Positions 34,941 through 46,100 of a DNA stretch of 64,000 nt are shown here, piece by piece. Location of the stretch: NCBI GenBank assembly GCA_032358165.1, contig JAALGY010000054.1:124001-188000 (forward strand), given 5' to 3'. The translations under genes were made by a program, and so were the position numbers. Each line of letters begins with the position of its first letter. The first letter of the stretch is position 1. The DNA is from Diplosphaera chodatii. Its lineage: Eukaryota; Chlorophyta; Trebouxiophyceae; Prasiolales; Stichococcaceae. The notes beneath the pieces are model-generated. The model saw only the letters and a list, made by a program, of their open reading frames with translations, was not told the origin of the DNA and did no database searches.

Positions 34941-36714
34941 ATGGAAGCTGCGGCGGCACCGCAGTCCGACGCATTCGCCTTCACAGACCCAAAGGTTGCG
35001 GCATGAGTCCGATCATGGCCTGTGATGATCCATGCTGCAGCTGAAGCTGGACTTTTACCCTGTGCTGCACTGCGGACGGCCTGCCACGGGAGCCTTTGGG
35101 GGTGTGTCAGCGTCTGGCGGTTTCGAACCAAATCTGTCTGTCAGGAAACCGGGATACTTCGCCGTTGCATTGTTATGTGGCACCACCGCCGCCGCAGATG
35201 GAGGTGGCGTACGTGGCCTACCTGGCGCGGCGCAGCCAGGCGGGCAGCACGGCGCTGTGCTGCGCCCGCTGGCTGGCCGGCGCCGCCGTCGGCGGGCGCT
35301 TCCTGCACGCCACCCTGCAGCGGTGTTTGCAAACCGGCGGCGGCGGCGTGCGCAACGGCGCGCAGGCCGCGCTGCTGCTCGTGCTGTGGGCGGCCGTCTC
35401 TGTTGAAGGTGAAGGCTTTGGCGGCGGATCTGCCACTACTGCCGGGTGTGCCACTTCTTCCCCGGGGCACAGCCCCGCCAATGCTGAGCCGCAGAGGGCT
35501 CTGGAAGAGTTCTCAGACACTATCGTAAGCGGTGGCATCAAGCTGCTTGTGCCCGCCGCAGATGCCGGGCTGTTGCGGTGCCTGCGGGGCCAGCAGCCGG
35601 CCGCGCAGCCGCTGGCGGCGCACGAGGCCAGGAAGGCTCATAACGTGCTGTGCCACGCCATGGCCCGCATGGTCGCCTGCATCAGCGTCGCGGCCCTGCT
35701 GGGGCCGCTGCCCGCTGCACCGGTGAGAGCAAGTCATCACTCCCCCGGCTTTTCCCCGGCCACTACCCATGATGCGCTGGCGTTCAAGCAGTGAAAGGGG
35801 TTCTGCTGCTGTGCGGCCAGTTGAGCGTGGTCTGGTCGTGTCAGGTGTGTGCGGCGTGCTCGGGGACCGAGGTGGTTGCGAACCACCTGCGGCTGGCGGT
35901 CGGGCTGCCGCTGCTGGCGCTGTCGTGCCTGTGCTGCTGCTTCACGCTGGTGCGGCTCCTGCGCACTGCCCAAACACACAGTGACAGGCTCGCGGTCAGC
36001 TGCCCGGGGCTTGAGAACCCTGCGCCGCTCTGCCAGTCCCACCTGCGCATCCGGCAGCTGCAGCAGCGCCCTCGCTGTGCTGCTGGTGTGGTATAGTTTG
36101 GGTGCATAACGCCACCATGTGTGGGCCCCAACAGCATGTGCAGTGCCACATCGTACTTCGTACCTACGGTGGCAAGCAATATTGGTTGATTGCCGTCCCG
36201 GCAGGCCGGCCAGGCGCTCGGCAGTGCCGACTGGGCGGCGGACGTGGCCGCGGGCGCGGCGGGCACGCTGGCGCTGGGCTTCCTGCTTCCGGCCGCCGCG
36301 CTCGCCTGGCAGGAGCTCCGCTGCCGCCACGCCTTTGCAGGTTGGACTTTGAACTGCTGCGAGCACAGCACGTCTTGCATCCCTCATGCTGCAAGAGTGC
36401 TCAGTCGAGGACCATGACGGTGGTGACACGTCTGCTGATGGAGACCAGACTCGTGCTGACTGCTGGCAGCGCAGCTCGACCACAAGGGGTGTATCGGTCG
36501 CCGTGCAGGCCTGCACCGCATCGATGCCTGGGAGGCGATGCCGCCGGTGTGGCAAGCAGCAGCGAAATACCTGCGCACCTGGAGCCACCCTGCAGCAGGG
36601 ACGGAGCCGGCTTCAGCGGCGGCCAAGCTTCAGCAGCCAGCAAAGCAACCGCAGCTGCCGGAGCCTGCCCTGCTGGCAGCGTGCAGCTCCTGCCAAGCTG
36701 CGGCCTGCAGCTGA
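34941..36714 (+). CDS. Multi-pass membrane protein of unknown function
   Basis: Six exons, all phases consistent, 290 aa: 34941-34994, 35198-35408, 35562-35722, 35845-35949, 36205-36340, 36509-36714. The ATG at 34941 starts MEAAAAPQSDAFAFTDPK; the next exon adds MEVAYVAYLARRSQAGSTAL. At least four hydrophobic segments are visible: AALLLVLWAAVSV, MVACISVAALLGPLP, LAVGLPLLALSCLCCCFTL and GTLALGFLLPAAALAW. A run of Cys residues (LCCCF, ALCCAR) suggests lipidation or metal contact. The C-terminal about 65 residues are soluble, with DAWEAMPPVWQAAAKYLRTW and a Pro/Gln-rich end. Possibly a lineage-specific transporter-like or scaffold membrane protein; I recognise no family. Confidence 0.6.
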
Positions 36715-37712
36715 TCCGCAGGCCGGAAGCCAAGCAAACATGACTCTCAAACCAGGACAGTGCCCAACAGAAACGAATGCAGCCCTTGCTGTGTGCTGCA
36801 CATGATACGGCAGGCAGCAGCAGCGGCAGCCTGCGGCAGTCCTGCTGGTTCTCCAGAGGCCGATGCGCCCGTGCAGCAAGTGGCTGCCGGCTGCACTGTG
36901 GACCGATGCTGGTCGTGCAGAAGGTCGACAATACTCACTGCTGCAGGGCAGCGGCCGCATCTGCGTGTTGCGCACTGCAGCATGTGGGCTGCAGATGTGG
37001 CAGAAAGGGCTGCGGCCGGCCGACCCGCCCTGCAGCAGAGGGTGACCTTCTTGCACTGACCAGCGTTGTCCTTTCTTCTGTCAATGCACACCTCAGATCA
37101 GGTTCTCCGGTTGCTGAACAGATTATCAAGACAGTGGTTTCCAGGATGATGCTCTGGACGATGATGGCAATACCTGCTTGATTGCATGCTGTGCTGCTGC
37201 AATGTGCACTTTGACCCTTTCCCATCAGTGTCGTGATGACCATTTCACTGCCATTTGCTGGGAGACAGAGGCTGCAAGTTGAGTTTCGGAGCTTTAGCAT
37301 GTGTGCAGAAAAAGGCTTTTCGATTTGTGAATTCACGCTTGATAAAAGTCCCGCATGACGGTGCCGACACATCCTCGCTAGTAACAAGCTTACGGTACAA
37401 GATACAGGGTCATCAGCAAGTGCAATTCTTCTCAACATGTGCCACACATGCCCCACACATACTATCACATACAGAACCAGAAAGACGTCCCCAAAGCAAA
37501 GCTGTGATGCTGCAAAAATTGTCCACAATGCAGAGGCCCCCGGGCAATCAACAAAGCGCAGCCGTGAGGCTGACGACCCACGTACAGCATGAACAGCCGC
37601 CCCATCCACCCCATCCACCCCGTGCCGGCGAGGCGCGAGGCCCTGATATACCGGGCTACCTGCTGTCACAGCCGGGGCCGCCCGGCAGGCGCCCAGGCCG
37701 CGCGCGCGCGCC
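36715..37712. other. Convergent 3' intergenic region
   Basis: About 1 kb between the membrane-protein stop and the PAPS reductase stop. The middle (37050-37560) is AT-richer. A short CCATCCACC-type duplication occurs near 37601-37620. No gene seen. Confidence 0.4.
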
Positions 37713-40700
37713 CTAGGCCGGCCGGCTGTGGATGCCGCACTCCGTCTTCACGCTGCCGTCCGGGTTGGTGAGTCCCTGCATGGGTTCAAGCTCAATTTCT
37801 AAATTTCTCAATTTCACAGCATGCCGGAGGCGCTCCAGCATGTGACGGGGGTGTGCGCTGCTGCGGCCACCTTGCACGCTGACGCTTGGCGGCAACCCTG
37901 TAAGCGGTCGCCTAACAAGGAAGGCACGTGGCAGAGGGAAGCGATTCGAAAGGGGAAGGGCACCTGGAAGCGGCCGGAGCGCTCGCCGCCGTACTCGAAC
38001 CACTTGTCGCGGGGCACCGTGATGGTGGAGTGCACGTCGCCCACCGACGGGTAGCCCTGTAGCGATCGCATGTAGCAGGTGAACGCGCAGGTTTGTTGAC
38101 ACGGCCTCAGCCGCGTGCATCGCCGGCAACGCCAGTACGAGCTCTGCACACACAACCTGTACGGCACCTGACAACAAACAATCGATGGTGCAACCGCAGA
38201 AGACTGCATTTGTTGAGCGGCGGGGTGCCAGGCAGCCATACCAGCTGTGAGCTTCACAGTGCTTCAGCTTTGGTCTCGGCAGCTGACCTGTGCGTGCAGG
38301 GGATGCGCGGGGACGTCGTGCGCCTCCAGATACGCGAAGCAGTCGGCGAACGTCCAGTGCGCCAGCGGCTGGCACTTCACGGGCTGCCCCGCCTCAAACA
38401 CCTGCGCACGCGCCAAGCCCCACCCGTGGTCGAAGCAACTATCAACAGGCGCCGGGCAGTGTACAGTATTGATGGCATCATTGTCAGGCAGGGGTGCTTG
38501 CGCAGCCAGCGTTCACCGGGATTGCCTGCTTGCCAGCATCCCACAGCATAATGCAGCACGCTTGCGTCTGGCACTCAGAACACTGCTGCAAGCGGCTGCT
38601 GCCCGGCAGGTGGTGGTGGGCCTGCGCTGGTGCCTCTGCGGGGTCTGAGCAGGCTGCCGAATGAGCTGCTGCCGCAGTGGTGCTGCTGCCCACCTCCAGG
38701 AAGGCGCGGTCGAAGCCGTGGTCCCGCCGCCGCCCATTGATCATGCAGTCCACCCGCAGCGACTCCAGCGCCCTGCTGAACGGCTCCACCTGCGGCAGTG
38801 GGGCACGCACACACATCAGTTGCTGTTCCAGTCTGCCAGGCTGGTGCGAGCTGAACATCCAACTCTGAGGGAGTTTTCGGTGCAGGCTACGCACCTCGAC
38901 TCTTAACGATTCATTCAGAGGCAAGCACTGCCACCAACGTTCAAGTGACGAAACTCTGACGCAGCAAGTAGCCAGAGACTCGCGTCCCAGCAGCAGGATC
39001 GCGCCGGAGACCGCCCTGAGTCGCATGTTTTTGAGTCAATAGTACTGTGCAGCGGCACTGGCGTATAGTCACACAGACATCCAGCAGCGACTGCTGCACC
39101 TGCAGCTGCAGGCAGCTCACTCACGTGCCGGGTGACGCATCTATGGGTCCACTCATAATCACCGGCGGGGCTGGGCCCTTGACCTCGTAGGAGTAGGCTT
39201 ACGCCCCCTGACTGACGGACCGTACCGTACCCCGGGCTGACTAACCTAGGCCGCCCTGGAGTGAGGTCACGGATCTGGGGCACCGGACCCACGGACGAAG
39301 GTGTGTCAGGTACGAAAAGTGCCCGGATGTTGCCTCCTACAATTCGAGCATCACCTGCCAGCTGCCAGCACACGCGGACAGACACAGAATTCAGCTAGAC
39401 CTACGGTACCTGGGGAAAGAACTAGGTCATTTCCACAGAAGCCGTTCAGGTTCCACGTGCGACGCTAGCAACCATGTGCCCAGCAAACGTCTGGCCTGGC
39501 AGCGCAGCGGCGGCGTCGTCTCTGCTGCTCCTGCCCGCAGCGCTGTGCGAGACGAGATGCACGCCGCACCCCGGCACAGGCGGCAGAGGCCCCAGTGTCG
39601 GGTGCGTTGCGGCAGTCAAGCAATGTCGGTACAACACCAGAGGGCGGGTCCGGCCCACCTTGCAGATGCGGTCGTACTCCTCGATGTCCGTCATGTACAG
39701 GTCGGAGCCGTGGCGCTGGACGTACTCGTCGCGGCTGGCGAACCCCGCGGCATGGAACTCGTGCGCCTTGAAGCCGTACGCATCCTGCAGGGTGCAGCGT
39801 GCGAGCGGCGCCTGCTTTGAGGCGTGGGGTGCTGATGCCGCTTGTGCACCGGATGCACACAGCCATACAGTCACAAAACTTTGAGCGTCTCAAGCTCCCG
39901 CTTGCAGACTGCAGGCGCTGCGCCTCACCTCGAGCTGGTGCAGGAACTGGTGCGTCTGCAGCGGTGCACACAGACCACTTTCTGGGTTGTTGGGTCCACA
40001 GCCAGTTACAGGCGGCATCACCCGTGGCCAGGCAGGCGTCGGCACACGAACAAGCAGACTCACCTCTGGGAACAGGTGGTAGGTGTCAATGAAGATGACC
40101 TGCGCAGTGCAACCAGAGATGGCTCTGCTTTCGCCACGTCCAGCCTGACTTGGAGTGCATGCGGCAGACCACTAGTGAGCAGGGAGTCCTGGGCGAGGCA
40201 ACAGCATGGTGTCACTCTGAGGCTAGCATGCCAGCAGTGTGGCGTGTCGAGTCGTGTCTCTGCTGTACCTCCACAGGTGGCTTGCCGCCATCCTTTGGCT
40301 GCAGCAGCCCCAGGCGGTGCAGCAGATGCAGGATCACCACGTCGCCTGTAGATGTTGGTCAGCAATTAGAGCATGAGAAGCATGCAGGGGCTTGTAACAT
40401 TGTGAGTTTGGTAAGCCACAGCTCAGCATCACGTGTTGTTGATGACCAGCGATGCAATATGCAATGCGTGCACAGCTGCGTTTTGTTCAGCTCCAAAACC
40501 ACACCTGCGATGAGAGCGCACGGGAACGCTGGCCGCTCAAACTGGTCAGCCGCCTTCTGCAGCACGCTGAGGGCTTGGTCCTGCAGCACGTTCCCAAATG
40601 GAGTTTGCGCAAGACGGTGCCGAGAACAGCAGCGACCAACACGCTAGCTCAAAAGACCATCTGGGATCTGTGATGAGAGCAGCTGTGCTGCCCTCCTGAA

Positions 40701-41038
40701 GACTCTCCTGCATGATGGTCATGATTGATGCCTACGATGGCATCCCGTCTGATGAATGGCATGATGTCTCAGTGACTTGCCTCCAGAGCCGTGAGCCGCT
40801 GCTTGTTGGAGTCCGCCACCCACTGCGTGAGCTGCTCCGGGGCCGCTGTGAGAGCAGATGCTGTGGGGGTAGCTGACCCCCGCCGACGCCATTGCTGGTG
40901 CTGTCTGTGCGCCGACGCTGCGCTGCGGCCTGCTGGCAGGTGCTTCTGTGGAAGCCGAGCTGTTGGATGCAGGCGCCATTCCGGCCTGTGCAACAGTGGA
41001 GTCACAGGGCTTTCGTAAGTGATGCTGCACCCATGCAC
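37713..41038 (-). CDS. Phosphoadenylyl-sulfate (PAPS) reductase family protein, probably plastid-targeted
   Basis: Ten minus-strand exons: 40781-41038, 40505-40580, 40269-40345, 40064-40099, 39929-39955, 39659-39784, 38694-38789, 38288-38401, 37964-38056, 37713-37775. They give 321 aa with every phase matching. CysH-type enzymes reduce PAPS to sulfite with thioredoxin or glutaredoxin. Blocks seen: PP-loop region ALIAGDVVILHLLHRLG, VIFIDTYHLFPE, DEYVQRHGSDLYMTDIEEYD, INGRRRDHG, KWFEYGGERSGRFQG, and the catalytic KTECGIH with Cys314. The two Cys-Cys pairs that hold the Fe-S cluster of plant APS reductases are absent, so the PAPS-type (APR-B-like) enzyme is more likely; there is also no fused thioredoxin domain. 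The first about 55 residues are rich in Arg, Ser, Ala and His and poor in acid, as in a transit peptide. The first intron is GC-AG. Confidence 0.85.
38790..39658 (-). other. Oversized intron of the PAPS reductase gene with a compositionally distinct block
   Basis: This 869-bp intron is three to five times longer than the other introns of the gene. The block at about 39120-39440 lacks the usual GCTGCAG-rich texture and contains short palindromes around 39226-39236 (repeated CCGTA). It may be a decayed insertion. I see no terminal repeats or coding remnants that identify it. Confidence 0.3.
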
Positions 41039-43132
41039 GAGAGACTTGCACCATTACGAGACACTCGAAAGTGTCAATTGCGCATGTCACAGCGGTCAGG
41101 CACCCACGTTGCTATAATGACTGTCGTCACCTGCACACTGCTGCTGTGCCAGAGAGCGGTGCAGGTTGCAGGTGCGTCACCGCGCCAGTGCATGCCATGC
41201 TGCTGGCTTGAGATGAGGCACAGCTTCCTGCTGACTGACCCAAGAGCTAGCGCTTCAAAGTCAAGTGCAAGGCTGGCCAGCCACCCACACTGCAAGTTTG
41301 TTGGATAAGCAACCAAGGCTGATCAGTGTGCGTAATGATGCCAGCTCCGGAACCCAGCAGCAGCATCAGACATGCCCAATAAGATGACAATTCGTGATCG
41401 GCTATGTTCACAACCTGCAACGTCGCGTTCTGTGCATGGACAAGCGCGTGCAAGTGGTTATGAAAGCACTGCACCCATGGTGCGAGGCTTTGGCCAGATC
41501 CGTGCAAAACCCTAGTTTCAGGTTGCCAGGTGGGCAGGCTCTGAAGATTGTGGGTGTATGGCCGTGGGTGTTGGGGGCTAGACGCACGCACCCCTGATGT
41601 ACATCGCAGCTTGACTCGAGGCCTCACAGCGTGGGCTACAGTAGCTGGCCGTGGGTTTCGCCTCTGATCGGCTGGTACTGGGAACAAGCAGTGGGTGAAG
41701 ACTGCAGTCATCAGCGGGCCAGCGAGAGAAGTCAGCTGCCGTTAGTGGGCAGCTCCCGTCGCTCGTACAGCCCTGCATTCTTGGTCGGTAGATTGGGACC
41801 ATCAGTCGTGCCAGCCCCAGCTTGCGGTCGCATGCGCGCACAGCCTGCAGAAGCGAGTTCCTGGCCAACACGGCCGTCTGACATGCGCCTCAGCTGAGGC
41901 ACCGAGGTACGCTCGAGTCCCTGCATGCCCGGGGTTTTCGGACAACATACGCAAGGCCTGGCCCAGCTGCTGCTCGTGTACTTCCTAGCGCACTGGTTGA
42001 TTTTGTTGCGGACGGTGAAGCGGCGAGGGCAGTGCTCTGCCGGGAAAACTCCACCCACGAGTTGCCATCCACGGGCACACCTCAGCTTTCTGGCGTCACA
42101 TCGCATGCACATCGCAGTCGACAGCGCGGGCTCAATGTTTACGTCCTGCACGCCGCCGATCGCACGCCGGCGGCGACGCCGCGGCAGGTACCGTTGCCAG
42201 AAAAGGCCCCCGTCAATAACACCTTCGGCCAGTGTCTTGCACCGCCACTGCCGGTGACGGGTGTGCAGCCAGCCGCAGGTCAAACTCCAGGGGTCCCCGA
42301 TCGGCAAGCGCGCTACACACCGGCCCTCTCGCTCAACAAATGCCTGTTAGCAGGCTTTTGGGCTGGGGACGGGTACTTTAAATCGCATCATGTCTACAAC
42401 AGCCGGTGCGCGTGCCATTGATTCTGAGCGCAGACGTCCGCCACAAAACGTGCCCAGCGATAACATGTTGTTGCGCAGCCACCGCTGCGGCCGCGTGGCC
42501 CACCCCCGGGTCAGGTGATGCTGCGCCGAAGTGGAACCGTGCAAGCTGACGACCGTCAGCCTACCATACAGTAGTGCCGCCACTGCAACCGCGGCTCTCG
42601 ATGACATCTCGGTCCACGTTTCCGTCGTTTGCGCTGTGCCGTTGGCTAGGTGCTAGCTGTCCGCCGGTGCAAGGTGGTAGCTGACGCAGCTTCGGACACG
42701 AGCATACGTCACTCGGCATACTCGCATGGTCGACGTTCCGAGTCGCCGGTCGTGTGCAGGCCTTTGTTGTATGTTCCTGTAATGTACTCATGTCTGTTTG
42801 GCCTGCGCGCCATGTGCGCGTGCCGCCCTCGCAGAGGTGACTCGTCAGCTGGTCTCACCAGCCCTGCTTTGGCCATCCTTGCAGGTGAGGCGCTCGATCG
42901 GTCGGATACTGACAGCTTCATGCGCAACACTGCCAGCTGCTGTTATTTGCTGGCACAACAGAGAGCAGCGGCTGCGCACCTGATAGGCCATTTGAACGCC
43001 GCGACGGCGTTGGAGGCGGCCACAGCATCAGCTGTGACACAGCGGCCGGACCGCAGGCGCGCCTGAAGGCGGCAGCGGCAGCTCGGCGGCCGCCGGCGGC
43101 CCCACACCGCGCCGCGCTCTCCCCAGCTTGGC
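41039..43132. other. Long divergent intergenic region, PAPS reductase and bZIP-DOG1
   Basis: About 2.1 kb, among the longest gene-free stretches in the window, between two divergently transcribed genes. Both promoters must lie here. The part from about 41880 to 42760 differs in base texture (more CG/GC steps, few GCTGCAG words). Open frames there (for example minus 41732-42307) show no family and no splice-supported extension, so it may be an old insertion or regulatory DNA. Confidence 0.35.
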
Positions 43133-46100
43133 ATGTCAGCGGGGGGCGCAGGCGAAGCGGCTGAGGCGGCCCAGGGGCGGGGAGGGGCTCCGGAGGCGGG
43201 CAGGGGGGAGGCGGTCAAGGGCGGCCCGCCGGAGGCGGCGGCGCAGCCGGCGGGGGACAACAGCCACGAGTCGGGCGCCACGGCGGCGCCCTGCGCCGAC
43301 GAGCTGCGCAGCAACCTGAGCTTCCGGCAGCGGCTGTCGGAGACTGAGGCCGCGCCGGCGGACCGGGCTGCCGCGGCGCAGCCCGCCACCCCCAAGGCGG
43401 TCGTCCCGCAGCAGGCGGGCGCCTGGTCGGCGGTCGAGCAGCAGCGCTGGTGGCAGCACCTGCAGGTGCCTTTTCAGTGCCATGGCACCTTGACAACAGC
43501 GCATGCGCAGGCCTTGCGGCGGTCTCTGCAGTGCTCAATCCACGCACAGGCCCTTGCAGTCACAGACTGCATCATGTATCTTGGCAGCATCTCATGTATG
43601 CTGCATGACCAGCGCATGCAGTCTGGTGCATGATATCAGTTGAGCACTGCATGTGCAGGTGGCAGTCAGCGTGCCCATGGATCCACCAGATGCGGCCATG
43701 CAGGATGCGGCTGCGCAGCGGGATGCCGGCGCCGACGCTGGCCACGACGGGGGCTCGGGCGAGGCCGCCGCCAAGTCGGCCTCCGGCCTGACGCACACCG
43801 ACCGCACCACGCAAAGCGACTGCAGCGGCCCAGGTGAGTTCTGAGCATGCTGGCCTGAAGCAGTGGCACCCGGCCAGAGAGCAGTTGATATTGCAGGCCC
43901 TGGGAGGCTGGTGCATGGACTGCACACTACTGGCGCGGTCGACAGCGCGGTTGCAGAGCGGGGGGCTGCCGCTTGCAGGCAGCGCGCCGGCTGCGATGGG
44001 CGCGGACACAGCAGCGACGGCGCAGTCTATGCGCGCCGAAGGCCGCAAGGTGGTTGCATGTTCATGCAGTGCGACCGCAGGGCTGCAACCTCCCGCCTCT
44101 GGTCGCAGCGACCTGCAGCGCGTCTGCACATCCTGACACCTGCATGATTGCTCTGTGTCGACAAACACTGCCTTGAAGGTCCACCTGCCACACCTGTGAA
44201 ATACTTCGCAGCGCTGCACCTGCATGGACCCTCAGGCAGCATGCTCCCCGCTTACCTGTTAGAGTGTACTGCAGAGGAAGGCGCGGCCGGGGCGGGGGCC
44301 CGGCACGGACCGCTCCCCGGGCGGCAGCCCGCTCAGCCCGCCCCGCGCCCGCACCTACAGCCTCAACGACGGCGCAGTGCACTACGGCAAGGAGGGGGAT
44401 CATGCTGCCCAGCCGCCCGCCCCGCGCAACGGCTTCAGCCCGCAGTCCCCCGCCGGCGAGGCCGCACCCGGCTTCTCGCGCAGGCGCGCAGGCGGTGTCT
44501 GCAAGTCTGCACACGCGCTGCTGTCTTGATTGTTGCTTCTGCAGCATATACTCCGCTCTGCCGTTGGCATCGACAACCTCACTCAGCCGTCCAAAGCTGC
44601 TTTGTGTGTCACACTGCGGGCCCATGTGGGCACATGTCTGTTGCGTCCCGCCAAAGTGCAGCCGCTGCCGGCGATGCTCTATGAGTGCATCGCCAGCACA
44701 GCATGTCCTATCCAGGCAAGCAAGCAACAACAAGTTCCCGTGCCAGCAGGAGTGGCGGGTCCGAGAGCGGCGGCGGCGGCGGCTTTGTGCGCCGCAGCGG
44801 CGGATCGGACCCGGGCATCATCGGCCGCCGCGGCAGCGGCAGCGCCAACGCGGCCCACTATGCAGCCCTGGAGGAGAAGGTGATCCAGGGCAGTACCCAT
44901 GATCCCAGCAGCTGATGCCACCATTCCCTGTGGACCCTGCTGTGTTGCAAGCGGCGCGCTTGCTGCAGTGCGGCCACCGCGGCATGTTTGTCGGGGATCC
45001 GCACGGTGTGATGACAGGGATCTGGCTTGTGACTCGGCAGGTGCAGCGGCGGCTGCGGCAGAACCGCGAGGCCGCGCAGCGCTCGCGGCAGCGCAAGAAG
45101 GCGTACATGGCCGCCCTGGAGGCAGAGGTGCTGCTGTGCTGCTTGTGTGAAGTGCGCTGCACACCGTGGCAGGACCCCCCACCAGGCACCACGCCGCTGC
45201 CTGCACGCCGTGCTGTATGTTGCTGGGTGTGAAGGCTGCTGTGAAACTCCTGACAAACCTGTTACCATGCTGCATTGCGTGTACACCCGGAAGGGCGCGT
45301 CTGGCTGGAAGATCGCACGCTGGTGCGTCGGCACCCATACTGAGCGTGCCCGCGCCGCCCGCAGATCAAGTCGGGCAAGTCGCAGGAGGAGGCGCTCGCG
45401 GCGGTGCGCCCCGCCAAGGCCCCCCGCCGAGGCGGCGGCGGCGGCGGCGGCAGGTCGCCCGGCGGCAACGGCGGCGGCGGCGGCAGGAGCGCCTTCCAGG
45501 TCCCCAGCGGCCCGGCCCCGGGCGCGCAGCGGGGCGACGAGGTGTTCAACAGCCTCGCGGCGGCGGCCGCGGTGATGTCCGCGAACAGCGCGCCGGCCGG
45601 CGGCGGCGCACAGGATCCAGGTGAGCAGTGGTGTCGTAGACTTGGACATCTATGGGATGTGCGTGGTGCTCTTCTGGTGAAAAGCAAAGCCTTATGCAAC
45701 AGCCATCTGGAGCCTGCTGCTGTCCTAGAGGGCAGCAGCAGATGCCCTGCAGCAGTGGTCTGTTGCCGGTGACCCATGCGGTGTGTCCTGCTCTGCCGCG
45801 ACAGGGCAGCCGCCCAGCTCTACAGGACGCATCCGGACGTCCGCCGGGGGCACCCTGCAGCAGGCGCTGCGCGGGCCGCTGCCGCCCGCGCCGCCCGCCG
45901 CAATGCCGCTGCTGAGCTCCGGCGGCGCCGGCGCCTTCCAGCCGCCGCCGCAGCTGCCGCCCCAGCTGGCAGCCCTCATCGCCTCGGCCGCAGGTAAACA
46001 GTCACTGGGTCGTCAACTGACGCAAGAAATGACACGTGAACCATGCTGAAGCGTCAGTGACCACAAGCACTTGGTATTTCGTAGGGACTGGTTTGCATAA

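Noticed and set aside
35115..35140. tRNA-like GGTTTCGAACC word (a similar GTTCGAAAC word occurs near 47221)
   Set aside because: No acceptor stem, D-arm or anticodon arm can be built around either; both fall in or next to introns of protein genes.
40878..40979. A separate first exon of PAPS reductase starting MAPASNSSAS
   Set aside because: Its phase does not fit the next exon. A continuous frame from the ATG at 41038 joins directly to the enzyme and resembles a transit peptide.
41732..42307. A 191-codon minus-strand frame upstream of PAPS reductase, with a run of Arg and several Cys
   Set aside because: No zinc-finger spacing, no transposase or reverse-transcriptase motif, and no splice-supported extension. 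Treated as intergenic.
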